A DNA stretch of 64,000 bases from Mugil cephalus. Lineage: Eukaryota; Chordata; Actinopteri; Mugiliformes; Mugilidae. Under the pieces are notes generated by a model. It searched no databases and had not been told where the DNA came from. It saw only the letters and a program-made list of their open reading frames with translations. The stretch spans positions 2,311,501 through 2,375,500 of the forward strand of contig NC_061778.1 in NCBI RefSeq assembly GCF_022458985.1. Reading direction: 5' to 3'. Shown here piece by piece: positions 35,010 through 46,012 of this stretch. How positions within the stretch are numbered: the first letter of the stretch is position 1; each line of letters starts with the position of its first letter. The position numbers were made by a program, and so were the translations under genes.

Positions 35010-38000
35010 TTAACTTAAAGAACCAGGTCTTTTCGTCAGCACCGACAAGTTCCTCATCAACTACGATGAGCTGAAGCTGCACAGGTGTAGAATTGCAAAG
35101 GTCGTGGGCAGGACTAGTTGTGCTGGTTTCCTTGGACACGCTCCACCCTTTCCCCGGAGATCACGCTTGTTATTTGCCTAACAGCGCTGTTTCCCAAGCT
35201 GAGACAACAGATCGTTTCAGGGTGGATGTTTTATTTAATAATTCATGCGTTCAGGTGAGGAGCACACATCCCAGTCAACCCGGATGCACAGGGAACTAGC
35301 GTTAGTTCATTTGTAATATTAATTACAAATGAATCATTACCACTCCTATATCTTAGTATTTGGTAATATACACCACAACATTATAACTACCACACCTAGT
35401 GAACATTTTGTCCTGATGTTAGAAGCAGTAAAGATGGGGCGGAGGAAGGATTTGAGCCAAGGCTCCGATTCTGTGATGGAGTCAACACATGTATTTGTTT
35501 TATTTGGGCATGTGGAGCTGTATACGTGGAGCTACAGACCAACCAGGGCGTCCACGCTGATTACTGATGTCTGATAAAATCAGAACTGGACCACAGAGAC
35601 GTGGGAGAAGGTGGTTCTGGTCTGGTAAAAGGCTGGGAGCCTTAAGTTTAAGACAGTTTTTTAAAAGAGTTTTGTTTCTGCCTCTTCTCTCTGTGGAGCC
35701 ATTTTGTGAGCAGAAAAGAAGAAGTGAATGTTTGATATGAAGGAAGAGAAGGACTGAAAGAGGTTTGAAAAGGAAAAGGAAGAAGCATTAGCTTATTATC
35801 TCCTACCTCTTTAAACATTTTAAAAACATTTTATTTATCCTGTTACATTATTTTGAATAAATAAGTCTTGAATCTTCATTCATATTTTATGAAACAACTG
35901 TTTCCGTTAAGTTCTTTTTCCTGCAAATTTTCATTATTAATTTTCCAGTATCTTTTCCCATATTTTGGTATGTGTAGCTCTATTTACACTAAAAGAAAAG
36001 TCTGATCTGAATAACAAACTGGAGACGTATGAAGAGAGAAAACTGTAGCAAAAACTAAATAAATTCTGCTCTTCCCTCTCTGACCTTTTTTGTTAACCAA
36101 CCTGTACGTGTCTACCAAATTAAATTTTATGTAAAAATCCTTTTACAGCCTTTATCCAAGGAAACATTAAAATCACCATCACGTACATTAGATAAAGCAG
36201 TCTGTCATAGCTCCCTGAGAGCTGCAGGGTCTGTGTTTACGTGTTAATATTCTCAGTTTACTTCTACGGTTTAGAGTCCCCCTTTACCGACTCTTTTGAG
36301 AAATATATTGTTGCTGACAAACAGTGAAAGAGTGAAATCTAGAAATGTCCTTCTCTTACTTTTATTTTGTAATCCTCTAACATTGAAAGAAACCATTTTA
36401 AGGTCGACAGTGTGATGAGTCCTCCAGTCCACTAGGTGTCTCTGTGTTCTCTGCTGCTTTGCTCTTTTGCAGGTTCCAGGTCGTGGGAGGGTTTTACTCT
36501 GTGATGAGACACCTGAGGCCTATGTAAGACTCATACTGCTCATCTCTCGCTTTCCTTTGCTGCTGCAGCCACTGCTTTTGTTCCTGGGTTGTATTATTGT
36601 TGGTAAGATAACGGGCTGTGTGACGTCAGTGAGCGGTTGTGGCCTGTTGCATTCAGTGATTTTGCTTTTATAAGTTCTGTCTTGGACTTTTTCTTTCTTG
36701 CCACAGTTCTCAATCATCTATGTGTTGCTCTCCTCTCTCTGCTGCAGCCGCCTCCATGTTGGTCCCGTCCTCCCATCCAGCCACTGCTTGTAGAGCTCTT
36801 TGTTCAGCTCTTTGTGGATCTCCTGTGGGACGGTGTTCAGCCAGATGTGTAGGTAAGTTGCACACATGACAGAGCTTTTCTTCCTGGCAGAGCGATGGGA
36901 CTGTATGAAGTGCAAATTAGTAAAATCACAGATGTATCCAGCTACACGTAAGGAAGATCTGTTTGTGTCTCTGTCTCAGGGGAAACAGCCTTTTCCTCAG
37001 ATGTTCAGCTTGACAAATGTGAAGTAACCACAAATGAAGACAGGATGCACACAGAAAACAAACAAGGTATTTATTTATATGTGAGGCAGACGAGTAAATG
37101 ACAACAACAATAAACACACACGACTCCAATCTAAAGTAAAGACCTGGATATTATCAGTTTAATCAGCCTAGTTATTCAAGTGCAAAATCAACACTTAAAT
37201 ATAATCTTAAACAGTACAAACAACACAAACCTACAACTCCTATAATGGAAACCGCTCAGACTCAGAGGACTGTGACTGATCCAAGGAGTTCGTCCACTGA
37301 TCATTAGTGTAGACACATAAATATGTGTCTACACTAAATATGTGTCTACATCTGTTTACCAGATGGTAAATTCATTCATCTTGATGTTCTACATGAAAAA
37401 ATGTCACAAAATTAAAAAAAATTAAGTCTTCTTATGGATGGATACTACGATGATTCTCTATCCTCCTGAGACCAAAGCATTTGTTAAGATAAGACACTGA
37501 TAAGATTAATATCTTTAGGTATTTGAGATTAGTTTGATCTAAGAAGTACAAAAAAAATAATCATCATCTTTGAACTGGAAGTCGTTTTTGAAAAAGATAA
37601 ATATGGACACGAGTTGTTTTATTGATGTGCAGCACAATGTAAAACAAGTGTGTATGGCCTGTGTGACCTCTGCTACAACAGCAGAATCACCTGAGAAGTT
37701 CTGCAGGACTGTGAGCAGGATCTGGGCGGATATAAACAGGGTCTAGACCTGGACACCTGCAGTAGAACTTCAGTCTTTTCAGTCACTCTTGTTTCCATCT
37801 TCTGCATCTTCTGCATCTACAATGTTGGGATAACATGGGCCCAAAAAAATTGCTTTTTGTAATTATTTTTATGTCGCTCTTGAATTATTGACCTTTTCAA
37901 TAACAGAAAAACAAACACACATTATATAATAATAAAAACATTTACAGCATCTGTAATGTATTGATGTGTAATTCACATGGCGTCCGCTATGGGGCGCTAC

Positions 38001-39100
38001 CACTCAGCAGTCGTAACAAGTTCAACGGAAATGCTGCTAAAGATACCTGTTACCTGGCCAAGTGTAAACTGAGTGTTTTAAGTCAAGGCCATACAGACCT
38101 GGAACACCGGAAACATAACTCACGGGATTCCATTGCTAAAAAATGGTGAAAAAGAAGAAGCTATCGAGGGTAAACTGACCGACTCCGCCGTTTGGCTGAT
38201 GAAGAGCAACTTCGAGCGGGAAGACGCTCCAGTAACTTTGAGCCAAGATGGCGCCGCTAGTGATTTAACGGTGAATTAACGGTCGTGTGCGGAGTGATCT
38301 GTACTACACTCGTTTAAGCCATTTTTCTGTATTATTAGCTGTAAAAAAAAAAAAAAAAAATACATGGCTCGATACTACAAACATAAAAAATGTGCCATTA
38401 CATAATATGTTTTAAATTCAGATTGTATTTTGGTGTATTTCACAACGCTTTAAAAATCCAGATGTAGTTCTCCCTCCAGGTCACTAGGTGGCAGCAACAG
38501 CATCGTCCTCGCGCCAAGATTGCGGCCTATAGTGACTTGTCTATGTTGCTAATGGAGGATGCGAAATACCTGGCTGGGTGTCAAAAGAGAAAAGTTTGTA
38601 TGCACGTGTATTTAATAGAAATGGGAAAGTATATCAACACAAAGTTTGTTTAAAAAACAATATGAAAAGAGCGATGGAAATGACACGGACATGTCAACGC
38701 ACCTTTACCTGTAACGTTATTTGTGGATTTACCGGTCGTCTGTGCGGAGTGGCCCTGAACATCATTCAGGTAAGATGTTTTCTGTATTAACTATATATAA
38801 CATATATAAGACTAGTTACTACATACGGATGTACGCGGGGAAAATTAAAATACAACAGTATTTGTTTAATTTAACAACTTTTAAAATCCAAATGTAGTTC
38901 CCCCTCCTGGTCGCTAGGCGACCTTAGTCAGTTTCTGTATAAAACTGCTTTTTCTCTGTTGTAAACATGTAGTTTCTCAGCTCTCTCTCTCTCTGGCCTG
39001 TTTTTGTCACTCAACTCTTAACGCTCTTTGATATTTCTGGGCGCTTAAGATTGAGTTTTTTAACATTATAGTGTTATTTTACCACAACATATTAAGATCC
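35010..39100. other. Intergenic region between trpv and the snRNA array
   Basis: No gene is firmly supported. Points noted: an exon-like segment at 36748-36852 (separate entry), a TATA-type promoter look-alike at 37731, YY1-like AAGATGGCGCC at about 38247, and CTCF-like TCACTAGGTGGCAGCA at 38481-38496 that foreshadows the array motif. Phrases such as ATGTAGTTC-CCCTC recur at about 38462 and 38891, suggesting a short dispersed repeat. Confidence 0.5.
36748..36852 (+). other. Exon-like segment with strong splice sites
   Basis: A pyrimidine-rich acceptor (CTCTCTCTGCTGCAG) and a perfect donor (GTAG followed by GTAAGT) enclose 105 bases on the plus strand. Two plus-strand frames are open through it or nearly so. 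The minus strand of the same segment reads more like protein (LHIWLNTVPQEIHKELNKEL). A noncoding RNA exon or an antisense-located fragment of an unknown coding sequence are both possible. Confidence 0.3.
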
Positions 39101-39132
39101 TGTGGTTTTAGACAGTGTAGTTCACTCTACAG

Positions 39133-39148
39133 ACACTAGGTGGCAGCA
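39133..39148 (+). promoter_or_regulatory. CTCF-like motif upstream of U1, recurring in the array
   Basis: ACACTAGGTGGCAGCA fits the CTCF core. Equivalent sites lie at 42443-42458, 45368-45383, 49093-49108, 59914-59929 and 62677-62692, each followed by GCAGGTCTGTTAGTGGCC and an (AGA)n stretch. U1 copies 4 and 5 have lost this segment through rearrangement. All sites have the same orientation. Confidence 0.45.
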
Positions 39149-39391
39149 GCAGGTCTGTTAGTGGCCCAACACCAGAAGAAGAAGAACCAGGAAGTGAGGC
39201 GGGAACAAATGAACCTATTAGTGTCATTTAATATATTTCTCTGAATATCTGATGGTCAAACATTATGGCTGCAGTTTGATTTAGCTCTGGTTCTCTTCAA
39301 CATGTGGTTTGGCTGTTAGTAGTTATAGTTATTAGTAAGAGGGGAAACTAGTTTAAAAACAGGAGACTGTGTAGCTTTCGATAATACAGCA

Positions 39392-39564
39392 GCATTGCAT
39401 GATGGGAAAATAAAAACCGACGTCTTTTTGAAATAAAACGTTAATAATCTTAGTCAGATTCTCTCCTAAATCGTCTCTTGTGTATTGTAAACATGCAGAG
39501 TGACAGCATCTGTAGGACCTGGTTGTGTTGAGGTGTAGATTGTCAGCACCATCAGTCAACACGG
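39392..39564 (+). promoter_or_regulatory. U1 copy 1 promoter: distal SPH/ZNF143-like element and PSE
   Basis: The distal element at 39392-39408 reads, on the minus strand, TTCCCATCATGCAATGC, a close match to the SPH/Staf (ZNF143) motif, at -215 from the U1 start. The proximal element CACCATCAGTCAACACGG at 39547-39564 (-60 to -43) fits the vertebrate snRNA PSE. Equivalent distal sites: 45632-45648 (copy 2), 49360-49376 (copy 3, closer at -176), 57146-57162 (copy 5); none in copy 4. Equivalent PSEs: 45788, 49476, 53512 and 57305, always at -60. No TATA box, as expected for RNA polymerase II snRNA genes. Confidence 0.75.
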
Positions 39565-39606
39565 TGTGTCTGTGAATGACGCCCCAGTCTGTGACTTGTA
39601 CAACTC

Positions 39607-39771
39607 ATACTTACCTGGCAGGGGAGATACCGTGATCAAGAAGGCGGTTCACCCAGGGCGAGGCTCAGCCATTGCACTCCGGGCTGTGCTGACCCCTGCG
39701 AATTCCCCAAATGTGGGAATCTCGACTGCATAATTTCTGGTAGTGGGGGACTGCGTTCGCGCTCTCCCCTG
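39607..39771 (+). ncRNA. rnu1: U1 snRNA, copy 1
   Basis: This 165-base gene begins ATACTTACCTGGCAGGGGAG, whose nucleotides 3-11 pair with 5' splice sites in the U1 snRNP. The loop I region, the stem II sequence CATTGCACTCCGGGCTGTGC (U1A site), the Sm-site segment CATAATTTCTGGTAG and the terminal stem GGGGACTGCGTTCGCGCTCTCCCC are all intact. It is one base longer than human U1 because of an extra base in stem II. A 3' box GTTTAAAAGAAA follows at about 39779. Promoter elements are described at 39392. It is the first gene of the array. Confidence 0.97.
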
Positions 39772-39944
39772 ATCATATGTTTAAAAGAAATGTCATCTCT
39801 TACAAACACCTAGAATGATGTTGATAGCATGGATACAGTCTAGTAACTACATTTGTGGAAACTGTACATTATATATTCTCTATTTATTTTTCTTCATAAA
39901 AGAGTTTAACCAGAACGAGGAAAGTCAAATAGTTCCCACGTTGT

Positions 39945-39960
39945 CCACAAGATGGCGACA
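39945..39960 (+). promoter_or_regulatory. CTCF/YY1-like motif downstream of U1, recurring in the array
   Basis: CCACAAGATGGCGACA fits a CTCF core and also contains a YY1-type AAGATGGCG. It follows every U1 copy: 39945, 46535, 49866, 54082 and 57873. With the upstream CTAGGTGGCAG motif it brackets the U1 genes. Which protein, if any, binds cannot be decided from sequence. Confidence 0.4.
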
Positions 39961-40139
39961 CAGCTCAGTTCATTAATGACCATTGAGACAATGTAATGTT
40001 TAATGTACTAAAAAGTACTTTTATTATAACTTACAGCGTTGATTTAGATTCTCTTTAAGTCTATTTCTATTGATACCGGACATATTTAGAAAATTATGGC
40101 CCACATTTGCTCCAAGTAACAAATATTATTAGCACATAT

Positions 40140-41756
40140 CGAGGGTTTGGAGCCAGAAGGTCGTAAGTGGCATTTGACAAATTTTACAGGAGAGACAAAA
40201 CAAGATTTTGACCACACTTCAATCAACTGTATTTATTAACGTTAAACCACAAACATTCTTATATGAATGAGTATTTAAGGAATAAACTGATAGCATATTA
40301 ACACAATGAACATGTTCTAAAACATTTTAAAATCCAAAAAATATGGCAAAAACGTCAAATACGCCTTTTTGGCACCAAACATTTCAAGTCTTCTATGGAC
40401 ATATTGGGCGTATCTGCTGAACAATGCAGACAATAATTGGTAAAAAGGGGAATTAATTGAATAATTAACACTTGAATAAGTAATTAATTTTCTTTTAACT
40501 TTAACATTCTTTTTTTTCCTCATTTCATTTTTCTGCTTAACAGTGCAGAGCAATAAAAGTCAATGAACTTGCTAAACACACTTCTGATTGGTAAATCATG
40601 AGTTATATAGTACAATACTATACTATACACTTTTTACTCATTTCACTTTTCTATTCATTGACCACATCCAAAGAATAATGTCGCGTCTTATTTGCTTTTC
40701 TGTTCACTAGTCTGTTTAGTTCCACTCACTGTCAGAGCATTGTAGATTGTGCGTACGGTTCCCCCCAAAAGTATCGGAACAGGCAAATTCCCTTGTTGTT
40801 CACTGAAGACATTTGGGTTTAAGATCAAAATATGAGTGTGAGAGAAAAGTTCAGTATGTCGGCTTTTATCACCATTTGTATTACACCACAGCAGTTTTAG
40901 GTGAGCAAAAGTAATGGAACATGTGACTGACAGGTGTTTCTCGTCAGGTTGACTGTTCAAACATTAAATAACTCTGCATGACAAGTCTATTTTTTGGCCT
41001 GGGTTGAAACCTGGAACAGGCTGACAAAAAGCTGACATTCTGAACTCGTCTCATACTCTTCTATTGATCTTGAACCCAAATCGTCTTCAGTGAAAACCAA
41101 AAGCAAGGGCCTTGCTTTGCTTTTGCCTTTTGCAAAGGCCTTGCCTTGCTGTTCCAATACCTTTAGAGGGGACTGTATGTGTGAGGAATACTCCCATTGC
41201 AAGATCAGACCAAAACAACGGGATTAATGTTAGCCATGTTAGTCTAACAAGGTCTAACAAGGCTAACAAGTTAGGCTAACAAGGGAAGGCTTTCAAGGCA
41301 TGATTATGTCTTATCATGATCACACTTGTGATGAAATACATTCAAAACCAACTCTGACTTAACTTCTTCAATATAGGATTCAATAGTATGTTTTATAATA
41401 TTAATCAAAATCTTTTCTGCCTCAGACAGTTCCATGTCTGCAATTGTGTCAGCTATTTTGAATGCAGTTTAAGGGCACCAACTACACTTCTGAATTAACA
41501 TGTGGTCCTACATCCTACACCCTACATTTTTCAGAGCCAGAAGAGCGTAACTAAGGACTTACGCCCTTCTGGCTCCAAACATTACTGACACTTTTGTGTT
41601 AGGTCTATATTGTTTTGTTGGATAATTCAATGCAATTTGATCTCAGATAGGTCTTTTTGGCACCATTGGATAGAGCTCATCAAGACTTTTATTTTGATGT
41701 ATAGAACTCATATTCGCCCAAAATGCCACTTACGCCCTTCTGGCTCCAAACCCTCG
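40140..41756. mobile_element. 1.6 kb terminal-inverted-repeat DNA element, copy 1
   Basis: The left end CGAGGGTTTGGAGCCAGAAG and the right end, its inverse (ending CTTCTGGCTCCAAACCCTCG), form inverted repeats of over 30 bases, flanked by ATAT on both sides. The homologous place near U2 copy 3 (about 46727) lacks the element and keeps a single TTAT, so this is a real insertion (duplication TA or ATAT, ambiguous because the junction is palindromic). Inside, the end motif recurs as a hairpin (41534-41575). No transposase frame is seen, so it is non-autonomous. It lies between U1 copy 1 and U2 copy 1 and contains a nested Tc1-like insert. Confidence 0.8.
40756..41175. mobile_element. Tc1/mariner-like short non-autonomous element, nested, copy 1
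   Basis: A 420-base insert bounded by TA on both sides (40754-40755 and 41176-41177). The left end reads CGGTTCCCCCCAAAAGTATC and the right end inverted reads CAGTCCCCTCTAAAGGTATT, both continuing GGAACAG, as in fish Tc1-like elements. No transposase is present. Equivalent copies are at 50818-51236 and 58228-58646, inherited with the host element. Confidence 0.75.
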
Positions 41757-41948
41757 ATATGTTCTTAAATCTTATTGGATGAGAGTGTAACACATGACCT
41801 GAAAGCCATGAAAACACATTAAGCAACCACGTGTTGTTAATATGAGACATGTTGTGGGTTCTGTATCGTGGAGTTGTTCATCTACTGAGTGTTTAGTGTT
41901 GATCTCACTGAGAGGTGGCGTCACTGAAGATAAATATATTTACACCAG

Positions 41949-41965
41949 GAGTGAGACTGATGGTG
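41949..41965 (+). promoter_or_regulatory. U2 proximal sequence element (copy 1) and its equivalents
   Basis: GAGTGAGACTGATGGTG lies exactly 54 bases upstream of the U2 start and is invariant in all seven copies (41949, 44704, 46921, 52009, 55021, 59420, 62183). In copies 2 and 7 similarity to the other upstream regions begins at or just before this block, which marks it as a constrained promoter part. It aligns with the 3' half of the snRNA PSE consensus (ACT then A-rich then GTG). Confidence 0.65.
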
Positions 41966-42002
41966 CCAGGAATGGCTACATTTCCTCCAACCCATTGTGG
42001 GT

Positions 42003-42190
42003 ATCGCTTCTCGGCCTTTTGGCTAAGATCAAGTGTAGTATCTGTTCTTATCAGTTTAATATCTGATACGTCCCCTACCCGGGGACCATATATTAAATTG
42101 ATTTTTGGAACAGGGAGATGGAATAGGGGCTTGCTCCGTCCACTCCACGCATCGACCTGGTATTGCAGTACCTCCAGGAACGGTGCACCC
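42003..42190 (+). ncRNA. rnu2: U2 snRNA, copy 1
   Basis: The 188-base gene starts ATCGCTTCTCGGCCTTTTGG. It contains the branch-point recognition sequence GTAGTA in AAGTGTAGTATCTG, a stem IIa region, and stem IIb with compensated fish-type pairs (GTCCCC/GGGGAC). The Sm site GATTTTTGGA and a terminal stem-loop ending GGAACGGTGCACCC follow. A 3' box-like GTGGAAAAGACAC follows at about 42201. U2 RNA pairs with the intron branch point and with U6. PSE at -54. Confidence 0.97.
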
Positions 42191-43509
42191 CCCTTCTCAT
42201 TGTGGAAAAGACACTACAACATATACTAGATGGAGTGTGTTAATATATAGTCTAAATGACAGTGCTGTGTGCGTTTTTGTCCTATAAGTGTGTTGTGCTT
42301 GCTGCTCACTTTGCCTTCTGAGAACACAAGACTCATATTGAAAAGGGAAAACAGGCAAGGAAATAACTGACTTAACAGTTATGTACAGACACAAAGGTTA
42401 AATAAGATCCTGTTGTTCCAGACAGTGTAGTTCACTCTACAGACACTAGGTGGCAGCAGCAGGTCTGTTAGTGGCCCAACACCAGAAGAAGAAGAACCAG
42501 GAAGTGAGGCGGGAAAAATGAATCAAATAGTGTCATTTAATATATTTCTCTGAATATCTGATGGTCAAACATTGTGGCTGCAGTTTGATTTAGCTCTGGT
42601 TCTCTTCAACATGTGGTTTGGCTGTTAGTAGTTATAGTTATTAGTAAGAGGGGAAACTAGTTTAAAAACAGGAGACTGGGGGCTTTCGATAATACAGCAG
42701 CATTGCATGGTGGGAAAAAGAGGAAAAACCGACGTCTATTTGAAATAAAATGTTAATAATCTTAGTCAGATTCTCTCCTAAATCACATACACTCCAAGTC
42801 TGTTTGATCATAAACACACACACACACACAAAACACACCTGAGGGCTAAACAGTGAGGCAAAAAACGTGGCGTTTCCTTCTCAATTTACTGACTGACGCT
42901 GCTCTACAGACACCCACCTGTGCATACGCAGACTCACCAGCACCAAATGAAACTAGGACGTGTTTAGTCAGTCGATATTCATGCCGTAACACACCTGTTA
43001 AAAACGTGTCAAACAGGAAGTGTGTTTTCATATGTGTGGATCAAGAAACACAAGCTGCCCCTTTCTAATTATTCCTTGCTAGTTTCTGTTTTATTTTTCT
43101 GTTTTTCTATAATGTAACTAAGATGCATCTTAAGACTCTTTTTACAGTCTATGGTATAATCATGTACGTATTTCATAATTAAAATAACTAAATAAAAAAA
43201 TATGATTGTTTCTTTATTGATGTGATTTGAACTGTGTTATTTACCGGATTGAATTCATTTGGTGAAAAGTTTGTTGTCATTTTGTAACAGTGAAAATGCG
43301 TCAATAAAGATTTGTTCAAAAAATGTGATAATTTTTTCTTTTTAAAAGAAATTTAAACCAATTATGCTAGATTTGTATTGAAATCTCGAAATTTAAGTAA
43401 TAATTAGTAATAATAATAATTATATATATATATGTATGTGTTTTATTTTATTTTTATTATATTTTTTTATTTAACCGTTAAACTTAGTTGGCTACTCGAC
43501 AGGTTCAAG

Positions 43510-43640
43510 ATCAATCTGCGCATGATCACATGCGCGTTCCGTAACGGTCATCCATGGAACGCTCAGCGAGCTTCTAGCGGTTAGCAGCTAGCAGCTAGCT
43601 AGTTATAATTTGTTGGAGAGTGAAAAACCTACTGTAAGTT
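43510..43640 (+). promoter_or_regulatory. Promoter/first-exon-like cassette inside the U2-only unit
   Basis: A CpG-containing stretch holds an inverted repeat GCGCATG-ATCA-CATGCGC (43518-43535, NRF1-like half sites) and AGCAGCTAGCAGCTAGCTAG, then a perfect donor GTAAGT (43634). This resembles the start of a polymerase II gene. On the other strand at about 43988 a CAACATGGCGACC start context opens a 71-codon frame. Copies lie near 60970-61105 and 63730-63866. No following exon is recognised. Confidence 0.3.
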
Positions 43641-44757
43641 GTTTTTTTATTGGCTTATGTATGTTGTTGTTAAATTGGTGTCATGTATCGATGGTTCCAG
43701 TAACAGTTGCGTGAATTCTGCTATTTCTTGTTGTCTATTTTGAGTTTTTGAAGCTGCGGGCGCGTCGTGGTTAAGCTAACTTTAACGAGTTACCAAATTG
43801 GTTCCTCAGGTCGTAACCCTGCAACTTACCCGAGGTAGTCAAAGATAAATGTAGTAATGAATGTCCGTTCAACAAACACGAAAGTGGAAGTTTAAAGAAC
43901 TTGGATGTGAACAAAATAATATTAATTTTAGTGACCGTGTTGAGTGCTAGCTGCTCTGTTTTCGGCTCATTTCTATTGGTCGCCATGTTGAGGTGGTTGG
44001 ACTCAAAGCAGCCATTACGTGTTTGAAGATAACCACACCAAAACTAAAGCCAAGACGGTGTAATTAAGTCACTTAAGGCACTATTTACTTATTTATTTAC
44101 TGTTTTAAGTGCGACTTCCCCCCCTCATCGTAACAAATACATTCAATTCCGTGCTACGTACTCATGCTATAGTTGTTAATTATCTTCATATTTTCTGCTT
44201 TTTATTGCTGCCGAGTTAAAAAGCGACCAAACTCTTTTTCGGCGTTTTTTTTTAATTTTTCTTCTTATACTTAGTGGGTGGTTGAGAGCATCAGTTGTTG
44301 TATTATGTAGTTAGCTCGTGTGTCCGCCAGAGACTGCTATAGGAGCTTTATTTGTTGTGGCGGAAGATCCGCTAAAGTGTTGGTTTCCTGCTAAATGTTT
44401 ATTCCACACCGTCACACTTAAGTGAAAAACTGTTTACCCGCACAAATGAATGCGACATACTGCATTTATTCAGCGTGCATGTAAAGGAAATGTAGTTTAC
44501 TTGTGTGCGTACCTTTCTGCTTCCTATTGGACTATCGCGTACCACGTGATGCGGAAGGCACAAGAATACAAACGTGGTGAGACTAGTTTAGTTAATTTAG
44601 CGCAGTAACACGGCACTAGAGCTGCATGATTGTAATTATACGTCGTTATTAGATGAGCCCCTTCCCTTCCAAAGAAGAATTGGCATTCAGCTTCTAAAAC
44701 CATGAGTGAGACTGATGGTGCCAGGAATGGCCACATTTCCTCCAACCCATTGTGGGT

Positions 44758-44945
44758 ATCGCTTCTCGGCCTTTTGGCTAAGATCAAGTGTAGTATCTGT
44801 TCTTATCAGTTTAATATCTGATACGTCCCCTACCCGGGGACCATATATTAAATTGATTTTTGGAACAGGGAGATGGAATAGGGGCTTGCTCCGTCCACTC
44901 CACGCATCGACCTGGTATTGCAGTACCTCCAGGAACGGTGCACCC
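44758..44945 (+). ncRNA. rnu2: U2 snRNA, copy 2
   Basis: The RNA body matches copy 1 in every element I checked (branch-point sequence, Sm site, terminal stem). The upstream flank differs from copy 1 beyond the PSE and contains an E-box CACGTG (44544) and CCAAT-type CTATTGGAC (44524). The downstream flank differs too (CTCTACATGTGGAAGAGAAA) and resembles that of copies 4 and 5, so this copy sits at a recombination junction between unit types. Confidence 0.97.
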
Positions 44946-45847
44946 CCCTCTACATGTGGAAGAGAAAATACAACATTTATTAGATCAATGTAGATAGCGA
45001 TGGATATTAGCTACTTTTCAACGGCTTCCAAAAATGATCATCATGACACTTGAATTATGTCCTATACAACATTGAAATACAGAAAACTTCGATTGTCCAA
45101 GAAGGATAATGGAAGACAATAAGCAGCAAGTACAACACACGTTTAAACATTAAATATAGAACAATGGAAATATGTATGTAGGGAGGAACATGACTGTATG
45201 AGTAACACTTACAGGAATAATATATTTATATATATCGGGTGTAGTATGGGTAATAAATATGTTGAAGAAGGAAAGGAAAACAGGCAATAGCTGACTTAGT
45301 AATTATTTACAGGCACAAGCATGAAATAAGATCTTGTTGTTTAAGACCGTGTAGTTCGCTCTCTAGAGCACTAGGTGGCAGCAGCAGGTCTGTTAGTGGC
45401 CCAACACCTGAAGAAGAAGAACCAGGAAGTGAGAGGGGGAAAAAACGATTAGTGGCATTTATTATATTTCTCTGAATATCTGATCATATCTGATCAAACA
45501 TTGTGGCTGCAGTTTGATTTAGCTCTGGTTCTCTTCAACATGTGGTTTGGCTGTTAGTAGTTATAGTTATTAGTAAGAGGGGAAACTAGTTTAAAAACAG
45601 GAGACTGGGTGTAGCTTTCGATAATACAGCAGCATTGCATGATGGGAAAATAAAAACCGACGTCTTTTTGAAATAAAAATGTTAATAATCTTAGTCAGAT
45701 TCTCTCCTAAATGGTCTCTTGTGTATTGTAAACATGCAGAGTGACAGCATCTGTAGGACCTGGTTGTGTTGAGGTGTAGATTGTCAGCACCATCAGTCAA
45801 CACGGTGTGTCTGTGAATGACCCCCCAGTCTGTGACTTGTACAACTC

Positions 45848-46012
45848 ATACTTACCTGGCAGGGGAGATACCGTGATCAAGAAGGCGGTTCACCCAGGGC
45901 GAGGCTCAGCCATTGCACTCCGGGCTGTGCTGACCCCTGCGAATTCCCCAAATGTGGGAATCTCGACTGCATAATTTCTGGTAGTGGGGGACTGCGTTCG
46001 CGCTCTCCCCTG
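45848..46012 (+). ncRNA. rnu1: U1 snRNA, copy 2
   Basis: The RNA sequence appears identical to copy 1. The PSE is at 45788 (-60) and the SPH distal element at 45632 (-216). The 3' box is degenerate (ATGTGAAATAAATC instead of TGTTTAAAAGAAA), which may weaken 3' end formation. The downstream spacer has diverged the most from other units, suggesting this is an older unit. Confidence 0.97.

Larger units (their letters stand above)
42003..44757 (+). repeat. U2-only repeat unit, copy a (2,755 bp)
   Basis: The stretch from U2 copy 1 to the start of U2 copy 2 is nearly identical to 59474-62236 and to 62237-64000 (cut by the window edge). It keeps the upstream part of a U1 unit, including a CTCF-like motif (42443) and an orphan SPH distal element (42700-42716). 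Just after TCAGATTCTCTCCTAAAT it departs from U1-bearing units: the U1 PSE and RNA are replaced by a (CA)n tract and about 1.9 kb of other DNA containing a promoter-like cassette. Confidence 0.9.

Noticed and set aside
40317-41269. Frames of 60-93 codons inside the inverted-repeat element
   Set aside because: They show no transposase motif and low-complexity Lys/Phe composition, and they cross the border of the nested Tc1-like insert.
43771-43986. A 71-codon minus-strand frame starting CAACATGGCGACC, identical in the U2-only units
   Set aside because: Identity among recent duplicates is no evidence of selection, there is no recognisable family, and no splice donor fits. It is kept only as part of the cassette observation.
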